A stretch of DNA of 64,000 nt, taken from Fervidobacterium pennivorans. Its GTDB lineage: Bacteria; Thermotogota; Thermotogae; Thermotogales; Fervidobacteriaceae. Both the position numbers and the translations under genes were made by a program. Within the stretch, counting starts at the first letter, position 1. Each line of letters begins with the position of its first letter. The stretch is taken from the NCBI RefSeq assembly GCF_001644665.1, contig NZ_CP011393.1, positions 704,001 to 768,000 on the forward strand. Reading direction: 5' to 3'. Below, piece by piece: positions 8,306-19,246 of this stretch. The notes under the pieces are model-generated. The model had not been told where the DNA came from. It did not search any database and was given only the letters and a program-made list of their open reading frames with translations.

Positions 8306-8847
8306 TGTACTCGGCTATAGCTAGTAAATACGCAATGGCTTTGTATAATGTGTCAAAAGTTAATAACAAGACAGAGGAATACAAAGACAGACTCAAAGTG
8401 TTGGCACAGATATACGATTATATGTCTATATTTTTGAACAACCAGGCAATAAAGCCTGAAAAGCGTGCTCAGGTTGTTTGTCAATTAATGAACGAGTTAG
8501 GGTTTCCTGCAGACCAACCTTTCAGTCGATTTGTTTATTTATTGATAAGTAACAAAAGACTTAAGTACATCAAACAAATACTTGCGTTCTTTGATTTCAC
8601 TGTTCTTGAAGATAAAGGTCTAATACCTGTTGATATAACTGCAGCCATGGATTTAAGTACCGAGGAAGAAAAACTGTTATCGGAATTTGTTAAGAAACAC
8701 TCAGGGAGAGAACCTGTGTTCAGCATTACTGTAGATGAGAATTTAATAGCAGGTGTCGTCATGGAATTTGCCGGAAAAAGGTTCGATGCAAGTATCAAAG
8801 GTAGACTTGAGAATTTAGCCCGTAACGTGCTGAGAAGAGAGGGGTGA
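8302..8847 (+). CDS. atpH: F-type ATP synthase subunit delta
   Basis: 181 residues, the OSCP/delta subunit that joins the peripheral stalk to the top of the alpha-beta hexamer. N-terminal helical domain begins [16 protein letters not shown]; the C-terminal part has the family motif [28 protein letters not shown]. The start is one of two adjacent ATG codons (8302 or 8305), overlapping the end of atpF. It sits in the standard operon place between b and alpha. Confidence 0.94.
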   Translation: MMYSAIASKYAMALYNVSKVNNKTEEYKDRLKVLAQIYDYMSIFLNNQAIKPEKRAQVVCQLMNELGFPADQPFSRFVYLLISNKRLKYIKQILAFFDFTVLEDKGLIPVDITAAMDLSTEEEKLLSEFVKKHSGREPVFSITVDENLIAGVVMEFAGKRFDASIKGRLENLARNVLRREG

Positions 8848-8851
8848 TACC

Positions 8852-10375
8852 TTGAGATTAAACCCTGGAGAGATTGTAAGAGTTTTGGAAAGCAAAATAG
8901 CAGAGTATCAAGAAGAGATAAAGCTTGAAGATGTTGGAAAAGTAATTCAAGTAGGAGATGGTATTGCAAGAGTTTACGGTTTGAATAACGTGATGGCAAA
9001 CGAAATGGTCGAGTTCGTGGAAACCGGAACTAAAGGTTTGGCTTTCAACCTGGAAGAGGATAATGTTGGTATCATAATCCTTGGTGATTACAAAGAGATA
9101 AAAGAAGGTCATACGGTCAGAAGACTAAATAAAATCATGGAAGTTCCTGTCGGAGAGGGGCTTCTAGGGCGTGTTGTGAATCCTCTTGGAGAACCACTTG
9201 ATGGACTTGGACCGATTCAGTACAGTCAAACACGTCCTGTTGAATTTAAAGCACCAGGTGTTATTTACAGAAAACCTGTTGATACGCCGCTCCAGACAGG
9301 ACTTAAGGTTATAGACTCTTTGATACCGATTGGAAGAGGACAAAGGGAGCTAATAATCGGAGATAGACAGACTGGAAAGACAGCGATAGCTATAGACACC
9401 ATTATTAACCAAAAAGGAAAAGGAGTCTACTGTATCTACGTAGCGATTGGCCAGAAAGCATCAGCCGTTGCTCGAATAGTTGAAAAACTCAGGCAGACAG
9501 GTGCAATGGAATACACAATTGTTGTCGTTGCATCATCCTCAGATCCCGCAGCACTACAATACCTTGCACCATATGCTGGTTGTGCAATGGGAGAATACTT
9601 TATGTTTAACGGCAAGGATGCACTTGTAGTCTACGACGACTTATCCAAACACGCGGTTGCTTACAGGCAAATTTCATTGTTACTTAGAAGACCGCCAGGA
9701 AGGGAAGCTTATCCAGGTGATGTGTTCTATCTACATTCAAGATTGTTAGAACGTGCGGCACGCCTTGATGAAAAATACGGAGGAGGTTCTCTCACAGCTC
9801 TTCCGATAATTGAAACACAAGCGAACGATATCTCTGCATATATTCCAACAAACGTTATTTCAATTACTGACGGGCAAATATACCTTGAGCCGAACTTATT
9901 CTACGCAGGGCAAAGACCCGCTGTCAACATAGGTCTTTCCGTTTCACGTGTTGGTGGAGCGGCACAAATAAAGGCAATGAAGCAAGTCGCTGGCTCACTT
10001 AAACTTGATTTAGCCCAATACCGCGAACTTGAAACATTTGCACAGTTTGCTACAGAATTAGACCCAGCGACTCAAGCTCAAATAACAAGAGGGCAGAGAT
10101 TGATGGAACTCATGAAACAACCTCAATACAGTCCTATGGAAGTTGAAGAGCAAGTAGTTGTACTCTTCGCTGGAGTTAACGGATACCTCGATGATTTACC
10201 AGTCTCCGCAGTTCGACCATTTGAAGATGGATTTTTAAAGTTTGTGAAAGAAAAGTACAAAGATGTCCTCGATGAAATAAGAACGAACAAGCAAATATCA
10301 AAAGAACTTGAGGAAAGACTGCACAAGATAATCAAGGAGTTCAAGGAAGAGTTTGTAAAAGTTTATGGGAAGTGA
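8852..10375 (+). CDS. atpA: F-type ATP synthase subunit alpha
   Basis: Non-catalytic nucleotide-binding subunit of F1, 507 residues. P-loop [11 protein letters not shown], the downstream [30 protein letters not shown] region split by the family's signature, and the ATP synthase alpha/beta signature in [17 protein letters not shown] are all present. Start is TTG at 8852, preceded by GAGAGGGGTG, giving [16 protein letters not shown] as expected for the family. Follows atpH by 4 bases. Confidence 0.98.
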   Translation: MRLNPGEIVRVLESKIAEYQEEIKLEDVGKVIQVGDGIARVYGLNNVMANEMVEFVETGTKGLAFNLEEDNVGIIILGDYKEIKEGHTVRRLNKIMEVPVGEGLLGRVVNPLGEPLDGLGPIQYSQTRPVEFKAPGVIYRKPVDTPLQTGLKVIDSLIPIGRGQRELIIGDRQTGKTAIAIDTIINQKGKGVYCIYVAIGQKASAVARIVEKLRQTGAMEYTIVVVASSSDPAALQYLAPYAGCAMGEYFMFNGKDALVVYDDLSKHAVAYRQISLLLRRPPGREAYPGDVFYLHSRLLERAARLDEKYGGGSLTALPIIETQANDISAYIPTNVISITDGQIYLEPNLFYAGQRPAVNIGLSVSRVGGAAQIKAMKQVAGSLKLDLAQYRELETFAQFATELDPATQAQITRGQRLMELMKQPQYSPMEVEEQVVVLFAGVNGYLDDLPVSAVRPFEDGFLKFVKEKYKDVLDEIRTNKQISKELEERLHKIIKEFKEEFVKVYGK

Positions 10376-10381
10376 TATTGA

Positions 10382-11224
10382 ATGAGTCGAGGTAAATTAC
10401 TCCAGATAAAAAGAAAAATCAACGCGACTCAGTCTTTGAAGAAGATAACAAAAGCGATGGAAATGGTTTCAACTGCGCGTATTAAAAAAGTTGAAAAAAG
10501 ATTACAAATGGCACGAGAGTTTCTGAACGAGACGAAGAGGATAACAGCTCGTGTTCATTTTGAAGTAAAACACCCATTTGTGACAGGAGAAGGAAAGAAG
10601 GCACTTGTTGTTATAGGAACAGACATGGGTTTGTGTGGGTCATTTCCAACTGAAATTGCAAAGAAAGCGATATATCTTGATAAAAAGGAGAACTTTGACC
10701 AACTTTACATTGTCGGAGCAAAAATCGCACCTATTTTTAGAAGTAATCCTAAGGTTGTTCGAATATACGAACATGTCTACGAAACTCCTACGTTTGATTT
10801 CACAAAAACTTTGATTAATGACTTACTGGCAAACGGTGTTGGGACGGTAAAGGTTGTGTACGGAAAGTTTAAAAACAAGCTAGCACAAATTCCGGATGTT
10901 TACGTTTTAACACCAATAAAGGTAGAAGAAGGTTCCAAAGAAGAACCTTTTGAAAAAGGTGACAGATACGAATTTGAGCCAACGGAAGAAAGCTTCCAAA
11001 ACGCGTTAGTAGAATTCTATGCCTCAAGTGTTTTATATGCATTGGCTTTTGAAACAAAAATAAGCGAACTTTACGCACGTCAGAATGCAATGAGAAACGC
11101 CACAGAAAATGCAGAAGAAGTTGTTAGACTATTAACTATCGAATACAACAAAGCACGCCAAGCATCTATAACACAAGAACTCATAGAGATAGTGACCGGT
11201 GCAGATGCGTTGAAGGAAGAATAA
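10382..11224 (+). CDS. atpG: F-type ATP synthase subunit gamma
   Basis: Central rotor shaft, 280 residues. The N-terminal helix (LLQIKRKINATQSLKKITKAMEMVS, read in two parts) and the C-terminal helix (ARQNAMRNATENAEEVVRLL...YNKARQASITQELIEIV) that form the coiled coil are conserved; the middle TDMGLCGSFP segment is also typical. Starts 6 bases after atpA. The ribosome site overlaps the atpA stop region. Confidence 0.97.
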   Translation: MSRGKLLQIKRKINATQSLKKITKAMEMVSTARIKKVEKRLQMAREFLNETKRITARVHFEVKHPFVTGEGKKALVVIGTDMGLCGSFPTEIAKKAIYLDKKENFDQLYIVGAKIAPIFRSNPKVVRIYEHVYETPTFDFTKTLINDLLANGVGTVKVVYGKFKNKLAQIPDVYVLTPIKVEEGSKEEPFEKGDRYEFEPTEESFQNALVEFYASSVLYALAFETKISELYARQNAMRNATENAEEVVRLLTIEYNKARQASITQELIEIVTGADALKEE

Positions 11225-11256
11225 GCAATAGAAAAGAGTAACTCTTGAGGTGTTAA

Positions 11257-12696
<1,440 letters not shown>

Positions 12697-12757
12697 TATA
12701 TAGAATTTTGAACTACATGTTCGTTCGAGAAAAAAGCTTGATTAGGAGTTGAGCTCA

Positions 12758-13045
12758 ATGAAAATAAAGATAGTTACTCCATATAAAATTGTCGAGTTTA
12801 ATAATGCAAAGTTGATAGTTTTTAAAACTGTCGAAGGTGAAATGGGTGTTCTCGATAAGAGAGCACCCATTATTACAAAACTAGCAATTTCGGATGTTCG
12901 TATCCAAACTGAAGAAGGAGAAGAAAAGCTAAAGGTAATTGACGGTTTTCTACACTGTGATGGTAATAGTAACGTTGTGATACTTACCGAAGAGGTTGGA
13001 AAGCCGGAAGAATTTGACCCTCACAAGTTTCGAAAGGAGGAATAA
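12758..13045 (+). CDS. atpC: F-type ATP synthase subunit epsilon, short form
   Basis: 95 residues, beginning MKIKIVTPYKIVEF and containing the beta-sandwich motif GEMGVLDKRAPIITKL. Family members usually have ~130 residues, with a C-terminal pair of helices that can inhibit ATP hydrolysis; here the protein stops soon after the beta-sandwich (EEVGKPEEFDPHKFRKEE), so the helical domain is essentially absent. ATG 12758 is preceded by TTAGGAG with 9 bases' spacing; an in-frame TTG at 12749 is too close. Last gene of the ATP synthase operon. Confidence 0.9.
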   Translation: MKIKIVTPYKIVEFNNAKLIVFKTVEGEMGVLDKRAPIITKLAISDVRIQTEEGEEKLKVIDGFLHCDGNSNVVILTEEVGKPEEFDPHKFRKEE

Positions 13046-13130
13046 ATTCAGCATAGAGTTGTCATTTTGGGTATCCGGTCAGATAGTCCACTCAAAATTT
13101 CTAATATCTTTAGCGAAGAGGTGAAGATAT

Positions 13131-13964
13131 CTGAAGATTGCAGTTGTTATAGATAGTACCACGAAGTTAAGGAAAGATTTTCACACAGATATTGAGATAT
13201 ACACCATACCTGTTCGAGTGTTTATAAATGGCGAAGAACTCGATGATTCGGATGATATAACTGACAAGATACTTGGTGCAATTGAGAAAGGAGAAAAAGT
13301 GGAAACTTCTTTGCCACGTGTGGATGTAGTTGAAAAGACTTTTCATGAGCTGCACAAAAAATACGACGTTGTTTATGTTTTATCAATCTCTTCACTGCTT
13401 AGCGGAACATACAATCTTTTCTATACAATAGCGAACAAATACGAGAATGTTTTCGTTTTCGATTCAAAAAGTGTTAGCATACAGAATACTTACATTTTAG
13501 AGAGGATGTTGAAAGACATAGAGCTTGGTAAAAAAATAGGTGAAGATGATATAATATCATATAGAGACGATACGCTTTTTTTAGTAGCGGTCTTCGATGT
13601 AACACAGCTTCAAAAGAGTGGCAGAATTGGAAAGATTACTTCGGTATTTGGTAAAATGCTGCAGATAAAACCTATCCTTACTATTGCTCGAGATGGTGAA
13701 GTTCAGTTAGTGCAAAAAGCTATTGGTGTCAATAAAGTAAAAGAGGTAATCAAAGAAAAAGCAAAGGAATTCGTTGAAAAAGCAAAGAAAAAAGAAAAAG
13801 GAATAAGAATTTACGCAGCAGTTGGAAAAGAAGATTACAAAGATTTTATCTACGAAGTAGCGCAACTGTATGACGTAAAACCTTACTTTGTTGACATTGG
13901 ACCCGCTGTTACAACGCATGTTGGTAAAGAAGGATTCGGAATACTCTTGGGCTTAGATTTTTGA
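13131..13964 (+). CDS. DegV family fatty-acid-binding protein, probable CTG start
   Basis: DegV proteins bind fatty acids (FakB type) and often present them to a kinase. 277 residues if started at CTG 13131: KIAVVIDSTTKLRKDF, then TIPVRVFING, the STS-like TSLPRVDVVE segment, LSISSLLSGTYN, VFDSKSVS, and the C-terminal DIGPAVTTHVGKEGFGILLG. The first in-frame ATG/GTG (GTG 13218) would delete the conserved VIDST strand. A stop at 13122 limits extension, and GAGGTG at 13118-13123 is well spaced for CTG 13131. ATT at 13137 is an alternative. No FakA kinase is visible in the window. Confidence 0.85.
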   Translation: MKIAVVIDSTTKLRKDFHTDIEIYTIPVRVFINGEELDDSDDITDKILGAIEKGEKVETSLPRVDVVEKTFHELHKKYDVVYVLSISSLLSGTYNLFYTIANKYENVFVFDSKSVSIQNTYILERMLKDIELGKKIGEDDIISYRDDTLFLVAVFDVTQLQKSGRIGKITSVFGKMLQIKPILTIARDGEVQLVQKAIGVNKVKEVIKEKAKEFVEKAKKKEKGIRIYAAVGKEDYKDFIYEVAQLYDVKPYFVDIGPAVTTHVGKEGFGILLGLDF

Positions 13965-14004
13965 TTCATGCTATTACTGTTGTGCCCTAAGGAAGGGAGA
14001 ACGT

Positions 14005-14832
14005 ATGAAGAATATATACCTTTTTGACAGTTCTGTAGATTATCAACCTGGTCTTGACTTTGGAGTTCCGACTGATATGTTTCCACTTCGAGTGTATGTA
14101 GATAGTACGGAATACATCGATAAAGTAACAATAACAGATGAGCAATTTTATAATTACTGTCTCTCGGGTGCTAAAGTTTCCACATCGCAGCCGAAACCAG
14201 AAATGATGAGAGAAAAACTGACAAAATACTCAAAAGAGTACGAAAATGTATACGTAGTTACGATATCTCAGAAGCTAAGCGGAACGTACGATACTATATC
14301 ATCTATTGTTAACGATGAAAAGCTGAAAAATGTAACAGTCTTAAACTCCAAAAGTGGAAGCGTAAAAACAACGTACGTGTTGTATCGGGTGATTAATGCG
14401 GCGGAAAATGGCTTGAAGGTTACACAGGAACTTGTCGATACATTTGTGAAAGATAGTTTGTTAGTTTTCTCAGTCTCATCGCTTGAATATCTTGAACGTG
14501 GTGGAAGGATAGGCCATGCGAAGGCACTTCTTGGGAAACTTTTAAAGATTAAGCCAATTCTTACAACAACAGGTGATGGATATACTGCTTCGTTAGGTAT
14601 GGAAAGGACCTACGATGGACTTATAAGACGTATGAGAGAACTTACTAAAGAATTTATGGCAAAACTTGAAAATCCTGTTGTAATTGGTGGATACGGAGTT
14701 TCCTACATGAAAGAACATCTTGACAAACTTCTGGAAGGACTCAATGTTCACTCGATAGCACGAATAGGACCAGCAATCGCTGCACATGTTGGACCAGAGG
14801 TATTTGGACTAGTAGTTGGAAGGGGGTTTTAG
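14005..14832 (+). CDS. DegV family fatty-acid-binding protein, second copy
   Basis: 275 residues, paralogous to the gene 40 bases upstream. Motifs: YLFDSSVDY at the N-terminus, FPLRVYVDSTEY, the ligand-contact TSQPKPE, VTISQKLSGTYD, LNSKSGSVKTTY, GGRIGHAKALLGKLLKIKPIL, and the C-terminal ARIGPAIAAHVGPEVFGLVVG. Start ATG 14005 follows GGAAGGGAG. Two adjacent DegV copies probably differ in the fatty acid bound; that is inference from other bacteria with several FakB proteins. Confidence 0.9.
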   Translation: MKNIYLFDSSVDYQPGLDFGVPTDMFPLRVYVDSTEYIDKVTITDEQFYNYCLSGAKVSTSQPKPEMMREKLTKYSKEYENVYVVTISQKLSGTYDTISSIVNDEKLKNVTVLNSKSGSVKTTYVLYRVINAAENGLKVTQELVDTFVKDSLLVFSVSSLEYLERGGRIGHAKALLGKLLKIKPILTTTGDGYTASLGMERTYDGLIRRMRELTKEFMAKLENPVVIGGYGVSYMKEHLDKLLEGLNVHSIARIGPAIAAHVGPEVFGLVVGRGF

Positions 14833-14835
14833 TTG

Positions 14836-15318
14836 ATGATTAAGGATTATTTAAACAGCGTTATCGAGGAAAAGTCTTCGAAAGATTTCATAGTCTTTTC
14901 GTCTGTGATTTTTTCGTTAGGTTTTGTCTTATCGATAATTTCTAACGCGTTCTTTTTCATTAACCATCCGGTAGTAAAAGTTTTCATTGGAATTTCGAAT
15001 ACGGTTTTCTTTATTGGTGTTGTGGGTATCAGTGTTGTTCTTTCAAAATGGTTCAAAAATACCGACGAAAAGCTCTACGCTCTTGCAAATTTATACCTTA
15101 CCTTCACATTAGTCTTTGCTTTTATGTCCTACTTTGTACCGTTCCTTTTCCTAGTAACTGTTGCACTTATCTTAGCATTGATCACCACTGCAAAAAAATT
15201 TATTCTTGGTGAAGAACAATTGTTTGTTGGTAAACTGGTCTCTTATTTCCTTATCACTCTGTCTTTCTACACGATGGAGCTTGTGACCGAGTTGAACGAA
15301 CAAATCATACGGAGGTGA
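14836..15318 (+). CDS. Small integral membrane protein of unknown function
   Basis: 160 residues with four clear hydrophobic segments (about 20-42, 50-72, 85-107 and 108-130) and charged ends. I recognise no family. ATG 14836 is preceded by AGGGGG at about 9 bases; an in-frame TTG at 14833 abuts the DegV stop. It lies directly between the second degV gene and the ribosome hibernation factor with gaps of a few bases, so it is probably in the same transcript. Confidence 0.7.
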   Translation: MIKDYLNSVIEEKSSKDFIVFSSVIFSLGFVLSIISNAFFFINHPVVKVFIGISNTVFFIGVVGISVVLSKWFKNTDEKLYALANLYLTFTLVFAFMSYFVPFLFLVTVALILALITTAKKFILGEEQLFVGKLVSYFLITLSFYTMELVTELNEQIIRR

Positions 15319-15322
15319 TTTT

Positions 15323-15877
15323 ATGGAAGTCAAGACATTTGCTCGCGGCTTTGAACTATCAGAAGCTATCGAAAGTTACCTCAACAAAAGGTTAGAAAAA
15401 GTCAAAAGGGCGTTAGGAACTTTTGTTTCGCGGGATGATGTGAACATCGAAGCACGTTTTGACAAGGATGGACCGTACTACACTCTAAGATTGATGACGC
15501 ACATCGATGGTAAAGATATCGTTGTTCAGGAAAAAGCAAATGATATTTATGGTGTTATTGACGCTGCAAGTGAAGCTTTTGAAAAATCAGTCAAGCGAGA
15601 AAGGGAACTGCACAAATCCTATCACAAATCCAATGTTAAAGGACTAACTGAAGCAATGACTGAAGAACTTGCTCCAAGATATGAAATCGAAGACGAAGAA
15701 GACAAAATAGATACGGTTAAAAGGGTTTATCTCATGCAAGCAACGTTGGAAGAGGCAATCGCTCAGATGGAAGTTATGGGACATCAGTTCTTTGTCTTCA
15801 GGAATGTCGATACTGGCGAGCTCAACATGATTTATAGAAAGAACGGAAAATACGGGTTGATAGAATTTCAGGAATAA
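15323..15877 (+). CDS. hpf: Ribosome hibernation promoting factor, long form
   Basis: 184 residues. The N-terminal S30AE domain (about 1-105: EVKTFARGFELSEAIESYL, KRLEKVKRAL, VQEKANDIYGVIDAASEAFEKSVKRE) binds the ribosomal A/P-site region; the C-terminal domain (about 125-184: VKRVYLMQATLEEAIAQME...GHQFFVFRNVDTGELNMIYRK) mediates ribosome dimerisation in long-form HPF. It therefore should form 100S ribosomes alone. The gene follows a GGAGGTG site and is closed by a strong hairpin at 15897. Confidence 0.94.
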   Translation: MEVKTFARGFELSEAIESYLNKRLEKVKRALGTFVSRDDVNIEARFDKDGPYYTLRLMTHIDGKDIVVQEKANDIYGVIDAASEAFEKSVKRERELHKSYHKSNVKGLTEAMTEELAPRYEIEDEEDKIDTVKRVYLMQATLEEAIAQMEVMGHQFFVFRNVDTGELNMIYRKNGKYGLIEFQE

Positions 15878-15896
15878 TGTAAATAAAATTATAAAG

Positions 15897-15925
15897 CAAA
15901 GTGCCCCAAAACGGGGCACTTTGTT
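15897..15925. terminator. Bidirectional intrinsic terminator between hpf and thiDN
   Basis: Stem CAAAGTGCCCC (15897-15907) pairs with GGGGCACTTTG (15913-15923), 11 bp, loop AAAAC. It lies between two converging genes (hpf on plus, thiDN on minus), with short T-rich flanks on the plus strand and A-rich sequence upstream serving the minus strand. Confidence 0.85.
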
Positions 15926-15940
15926 AAGATGTTAGCAATT

Positions 15941-17170
15941 TCATATAATTCCTATAATCTTTTTAATCTTTTCCATCACCTCTTTCGGGTTTCTTCCAAA
16001 GATTCTAATCATTGCCTCTTTTCCCCAGAATCCTTCATCATATATTACATCTGGTATCCTTCCAAATTCTTTGTATGCTTGTTGAATCATCCATTCCATA
16101 GATTTTCCATCAACATTTTTAACATCTTCCGGTTCAGAATTTCTATCGTACTTGAACACAGTTAAACCGGACCTGACCGCGTTATCAACATACTCGGGAC
16201 AATACCTAATATTTGTCACACACCTTACGTGTGGTGAGATAGATTTTGCAACAAGTGCCATTCTTGCAGTGTGCGAATAATCAGCAAATGACGCATCGGA
16301 AACGAAAACGGGTTTCCCTTCTTTTAGTCTGATCCTTCCCGGAAATTTAGCAACTTCAAATTCATCTTTTGACCATGGCAACGCATATGAGACGTTTTGT
16401 CCAACCTCTGGAACAGTTTTTTCTCCAACTGACAATAGCACTCCCTTTACACCGTTCAACGAATCGAGCACGTCAAATTTCATCCAATCTCTTGCAAGTA
16501 TTTCTGGTTGCACTTGCTCATGGCTCCTCACAAGGACTTTTTGCAATATCTCTATAGAAGCCCTTATCGCTTCTTCTGGAGAATAACCAAGGGACAAATG
16601 GCCTGCAAATAAGCTAGAAAATGCACATCCAGTTCCATGGTATCTTCCTGATAACCGAGGCGTTTCAAAAGTAATGCGACCATACTTTACAATGATTTTG
16701 TCAACTTCTTTTCCATGACCTCCCGTTACGATAATTCTGTCTGAGGGTTCTAACCCTAATATACCTGCCTCTTCGTTGTTTAGAAGTATGAAATCAGCGT
16801 GTGCTAAATTTTCCATGACAATTTCAGGTGGTTCGAAATCATAGCCAGAGCTTGAACGTAGAATTATGTTCCAAACGATGGTTGCTGACGGGTATTTTTC
16901 CCTTATAAGTTTAATCATTTCTGGAAATATTAAGCCTACTTTTATAACTTCAGGCTTAGGCAGAACTGATAATTCCTGATCTATTTCTTCCCATTTTCGA
17001 AATCTCGCAAGGAAAACCTTGTGTGTGTTTTGGATAGTATACGCACTAACAACCCCCATGGCACTAATTCCCAAAAGAGACAAGGACTTTATATCTTGTA
17101 AAATCCCAGCACCAGCCGATGGGTCAAATCCTGAAATTACCATTACTCTTTTCTCAGCTGCACCATTCAT
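15941..17170 (-). CDS. thiDN: Bifunctional HMP-P kinase and thiamine-phosphate synthase (ThiD-ThiN)
   Basis: 409 residues. The first ~245 are a ThiD kinase, which phosphorylates hydroxymethylpyrimidine (phosphate): MVISGFDPSAGAGILQDIKS, later IIVTGGHG and the ribokinase-type GTGCAFSSLFAGHL. The rest matches ThiN, the archaeal-type thiamine-phosphate synthase that replaces ThiE: PGRIRLKEGKPVF, VRCVTNIRYCPEYVDNAVRSG, KSMEWMIQQAYKEFGRIPDVIYDEG. So one chain makes both the pyrimidine diphosphate and the coupled product. ATG 17170 has GGAGGTG 8 bases ahead and overlaps the stop of the upstream gene by a base. Last gene of the thiamine operon, under TPP riboswitch control. Confidence 0.93.
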   Translation of the reverse strand: MNGAAEKRVMVISGFDPSAGAGILQDIKSLSLLGISAMGVVSAYTIQNTHKVFLARFRKWEEIDQELSVLPKPEVIKVGLIFPEMIKLIREKYPSATIVWNIILRSSSGYDFEPPEIVMENLAHADFILLNNEEAGILGLEPSDRIIVTGGHGKEVDKIIVKYGRITFETPRLSGRYHGTGCAFSSLFAGHLSLGYSPEEAIRASIEILQKVLVRSHEQVQPEILARDWMKFDVLDSLNGVKGVLLSVGEKTVPEVGQNVSYALPWSKDEFEVAKFPGRIRLKEGKPVFVSDASFADYSHTARMALVAKSISPHVRCVTNIRYCPEYVDNAVRSGLTVFKYDRNSEPEDVKNVDGKSMEWMIQQAYKEFGRIPDVIYDEGFWGKEAMIRIFGRNPKEVMEKIKKIIGII

Positions 17171-17958
17171 CAAAGCATCACCTCCAAGAATTTTATTAGC
17201 CTTGACAACAAGTTAGGACAATCATTAGAAGGTTCTGCAACAAAATCCACATTTTCAAATCCTTTTATTACCTCTAGAACTCTTCTAAAGTTGAGTGAAT
17301 CCCCCCACGGCGCATGGTGACATTCTTCATATGTTTTTAGGTCAGCATAGTAAATGTGGAATTCAGTTATAAAATCCTGCAATTTTTCAATAAAAGAAAC
17401 TGGGTCAAAAGCGTAAATCTCTGAGTCAATCAATAAATGTCCTATGTCTAAACACATTGTGCAACCAGTCTCCTTAAGAACAAATAAATAGTCATCTGCG
17501 GAATGGAAATAATCATTCATATAAACGTTTTCCAGCCTAGTTTCAATAATTCTGTTTAATTCATAAAAGTGTTCAAGACTTTCTATAACAATATCGTAAA
17601 CGTCCTTCCACGCTTCTTTTTGTTTTGCATTTGGGAAATGAGCAACAACATACTCTGCACCAAAACTTTTGGCAAATCTTGCGCTTTCGATATTAACTGT
17701 GTATGTATCGTTTCTTAAAGTTCTGTCTAAAGAAGTTGGATTTGGATGAACTGATGCATATCTAAAAACAAATGGTAGATGTATACCAAATGGTTTACCA
17801 CGTTTCTCAAGAAATTCTTTCAATTTATCCAGGTCTTGCTTTTGAAAAAACGTTAATTCATACAGTTCTGCTAAAGGAAGTTCGTCTATCCTTAGTATAT
17901 TTGCTCGAATGGTGCTTGTGGAAAACCCTTTTCTCCTTTTTCTGTGATAACCCTTCAT
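17170..17958 (-). CDS. TIM-barrel (sugar isomerase/endonuclease IV-like) protein in thiamine operon
   Basis: 262 residues with the pattern of xylose isomerase-like TIM barrels: IHLPFVFRYASVHPN, AEYVVAHFPNA, MCLDIGHLL, FHIYYADLKTYEECHHAPWGDSLNFRRVLE and FVAEPSND. His, Asp and Glu at these strand ends would suit a divalent-metal site. Its function is unknown, but it lies between thiC and thiDN and behind the same riboswitch, so a role in thiamine precursor synthesis or salvage is likely (inference). ATG 17958 has GGAGG 12 bases before; the upstream TTG (17979) is less likely. It begins 5 bases after the thiC stop. Confidence 0.75.
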   Translation of the reverse strand: MKGYHRKRRKGFSTSTIRANILRIDELPLAELYELTFFQKQDLDKLKEFLEKRGKPFGIHLPFVFRYASVHPNPTSLDRTLRNDTYTVNIESARFAKSFGAEYVVAHFPNAKQKEAWKDVYDIVIESLEHFYELNRIIETRLENVYMNDYFHSADDYLFVLKETGCTMCLDIGHLLIDSEIYAFDPVSFIEKLQDFITEFHIYYADLKTYEECHHAPWGDSLNFRRVLEVIKGFENVDFVAEPSNDCPNLLSRLIKFLEVML

Positions 17959-17962
17959 TTGT

Positions 17963-19246
17963 CTATTTTTCCTCCGCAAAATCTTTAGTTATTTTTATCG
18001 CACAGAAAGGTCCACACATAGAACAGCCGTCCTCTGTATACTTCATCTTCTCAAATTTCTTTTGTGCCCTTTCCGCGTGTATGGCAAGTTTGAACATTTT
18101 ATCCCAATCAAAATCCCTTCTTGCTCTTGCCATTTCTTCTTCCAATTTCATTGCTCTCTGGTTACCGCGTGCCACATCTGCAACAATTGCCGCTATCCTT
18201 GCAGCAATCACTCCTTCTTTTACTTCCTCAGCATCTGGTAACCCAACATGTTCTGCTGGGGTTACGTAACATAGAAAATCACACCCATAATAACCTGCTA
18301 ATGCCCCCCCAATCGCGCTAACAATGTGGTCATAACCAACACCTCTGTCTGTTGGGAGTGGTCCTAGAAGAAATATAGGTCTCCCCAATCCTATCTTTTT
18401 CATAAGCTTTACATTTAGTTCAATTTCATTCAAAGGCACATGCCCAGGACCTTCCAACATAACTTGTATACCAGCATCGTAAGCTTTCAAAACGAGTTCT
18501 TGCATAAAAAAGAGTTCTTCGAGTTGCTGAGGATCCGTGGAATCTGCAATAGCACCAGGTCTCATCCCGTCACCTAAGCTTAGTGTAATGTCATACTCTC
18601 TAGCAATTTGAAGAATCTCATCAAAATGCTCATAAAATGGATTTTCCTTGTTGTTCTTAATCATCCAACCAGCAATAATAGACCCCCCACGGCTGACAAT
18701 TTTCAGAATTCTCCGTGAGTTTTTCAGTTTCTCCAATACTCGTTTTGTTATCCCAACATGAATTGTCATAAAATCAATACCATCTTCAGCATGTTGAAGA
18801 ACCATGTTAATAAAATCCTTTTCAGAAAAATCTACTACATTTCTTTTTTCTGTATAAGCCTTCACAGCGGAATCATAGATAGGAACGGACCCAACCGGGA
18901 CTGGACTTCTTTTGACAATTTCCTTTCGCATTTCTGATAAATTACCCCAAGTAGATAAGACCATCACAGCATCAGCACCAGTATTCAACGCGGCTTCTAA
19001 CTTTTCCAATTCCTCTTTCAAGGAGGAATATCCGACGGATGTGCCTATATTGGCGTTCACTTTTACCGTCATCTGTTCTCCTATTGCTGCTGGCCTTTTT
19101 AAATTGTGTAATTTATTTCTTGGAATAACGACTTTTCCTTCGGCAACTAATTTTCGGAGTTTTTCGAGCTCAATACCTTCAAATTCAGCACAATACTTCA
19201 TTTCTTTTGTGATAAGCCCTGCACGTGCTGATTCAAGTTGCGTCAT
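17963..19246 (-). CDS. thiC: Phosphomethylpyrimidine synthase ThiC
   Basis: Radical SAM enzyme that rearranges aminoimidazole ribotide to hydroxymethylpyrimidine phosphate. 427 residues. Family motifs: [65 protein letters not shown], and the C-terminal iron-sulfur site [13 protein letters not shown]. It lacks the long N-terminal extension of many proteobacterial ThiC proteins, as expected for Thermotogota and Firmicutes. Start ATG overlaps the Thi4 stop by 4 bases (ATGA). Confidence 0.97.
   Translation of the reverse strand: MTQLESARAGLITKEMKYCAEFEGIELEKLRKLVAEGKVVIPRNKLHNLKRPAAIGEQMTVKVNANIGTSVGYSSLKEELEKLEAALNTGADAVMVLSTWGNLSEMRKEIVKRSPVPVGSVPIYDSAVKAYTEKRNVVDFSEKDFINMVLQHAEDGIDFMTIHVGITKRVLEKLKNSRRILKIVSRGGSIIAGWMIKNNKENPFYEHFDEILQIAREYDITLSLGDGMRPGAIADSTDPQQLEELFFMQELVLKAYDAGIQVMLEGPGHVPLNEIELNVKLMKKIGLGRPIFLLGPLPTDRGVGYDHIVSAIGGALAGYYGCDFLCYVTPAEHVGLPDAEEVKEGVIAARIAAIVADVARGNQRAMKLEEEMARARRDFDWDKMFKLAIHAERAQKKFEKMKYTEDGCSMCGPFCAIKITKDFAEEK

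Noticed and set aside
8535-8999. 154-codon minus-strand frame over atpH and atpA
   Set aside because: Opposite-strand shadow of two well-identified genes; no ribosome site or recognisable motif.
13218-13964. DegV start at GTG 13218
   Set aside because: It would remove the conserved N-terminal VVIDST strand, while a well-spaced ribosome site supports CTG 13131.
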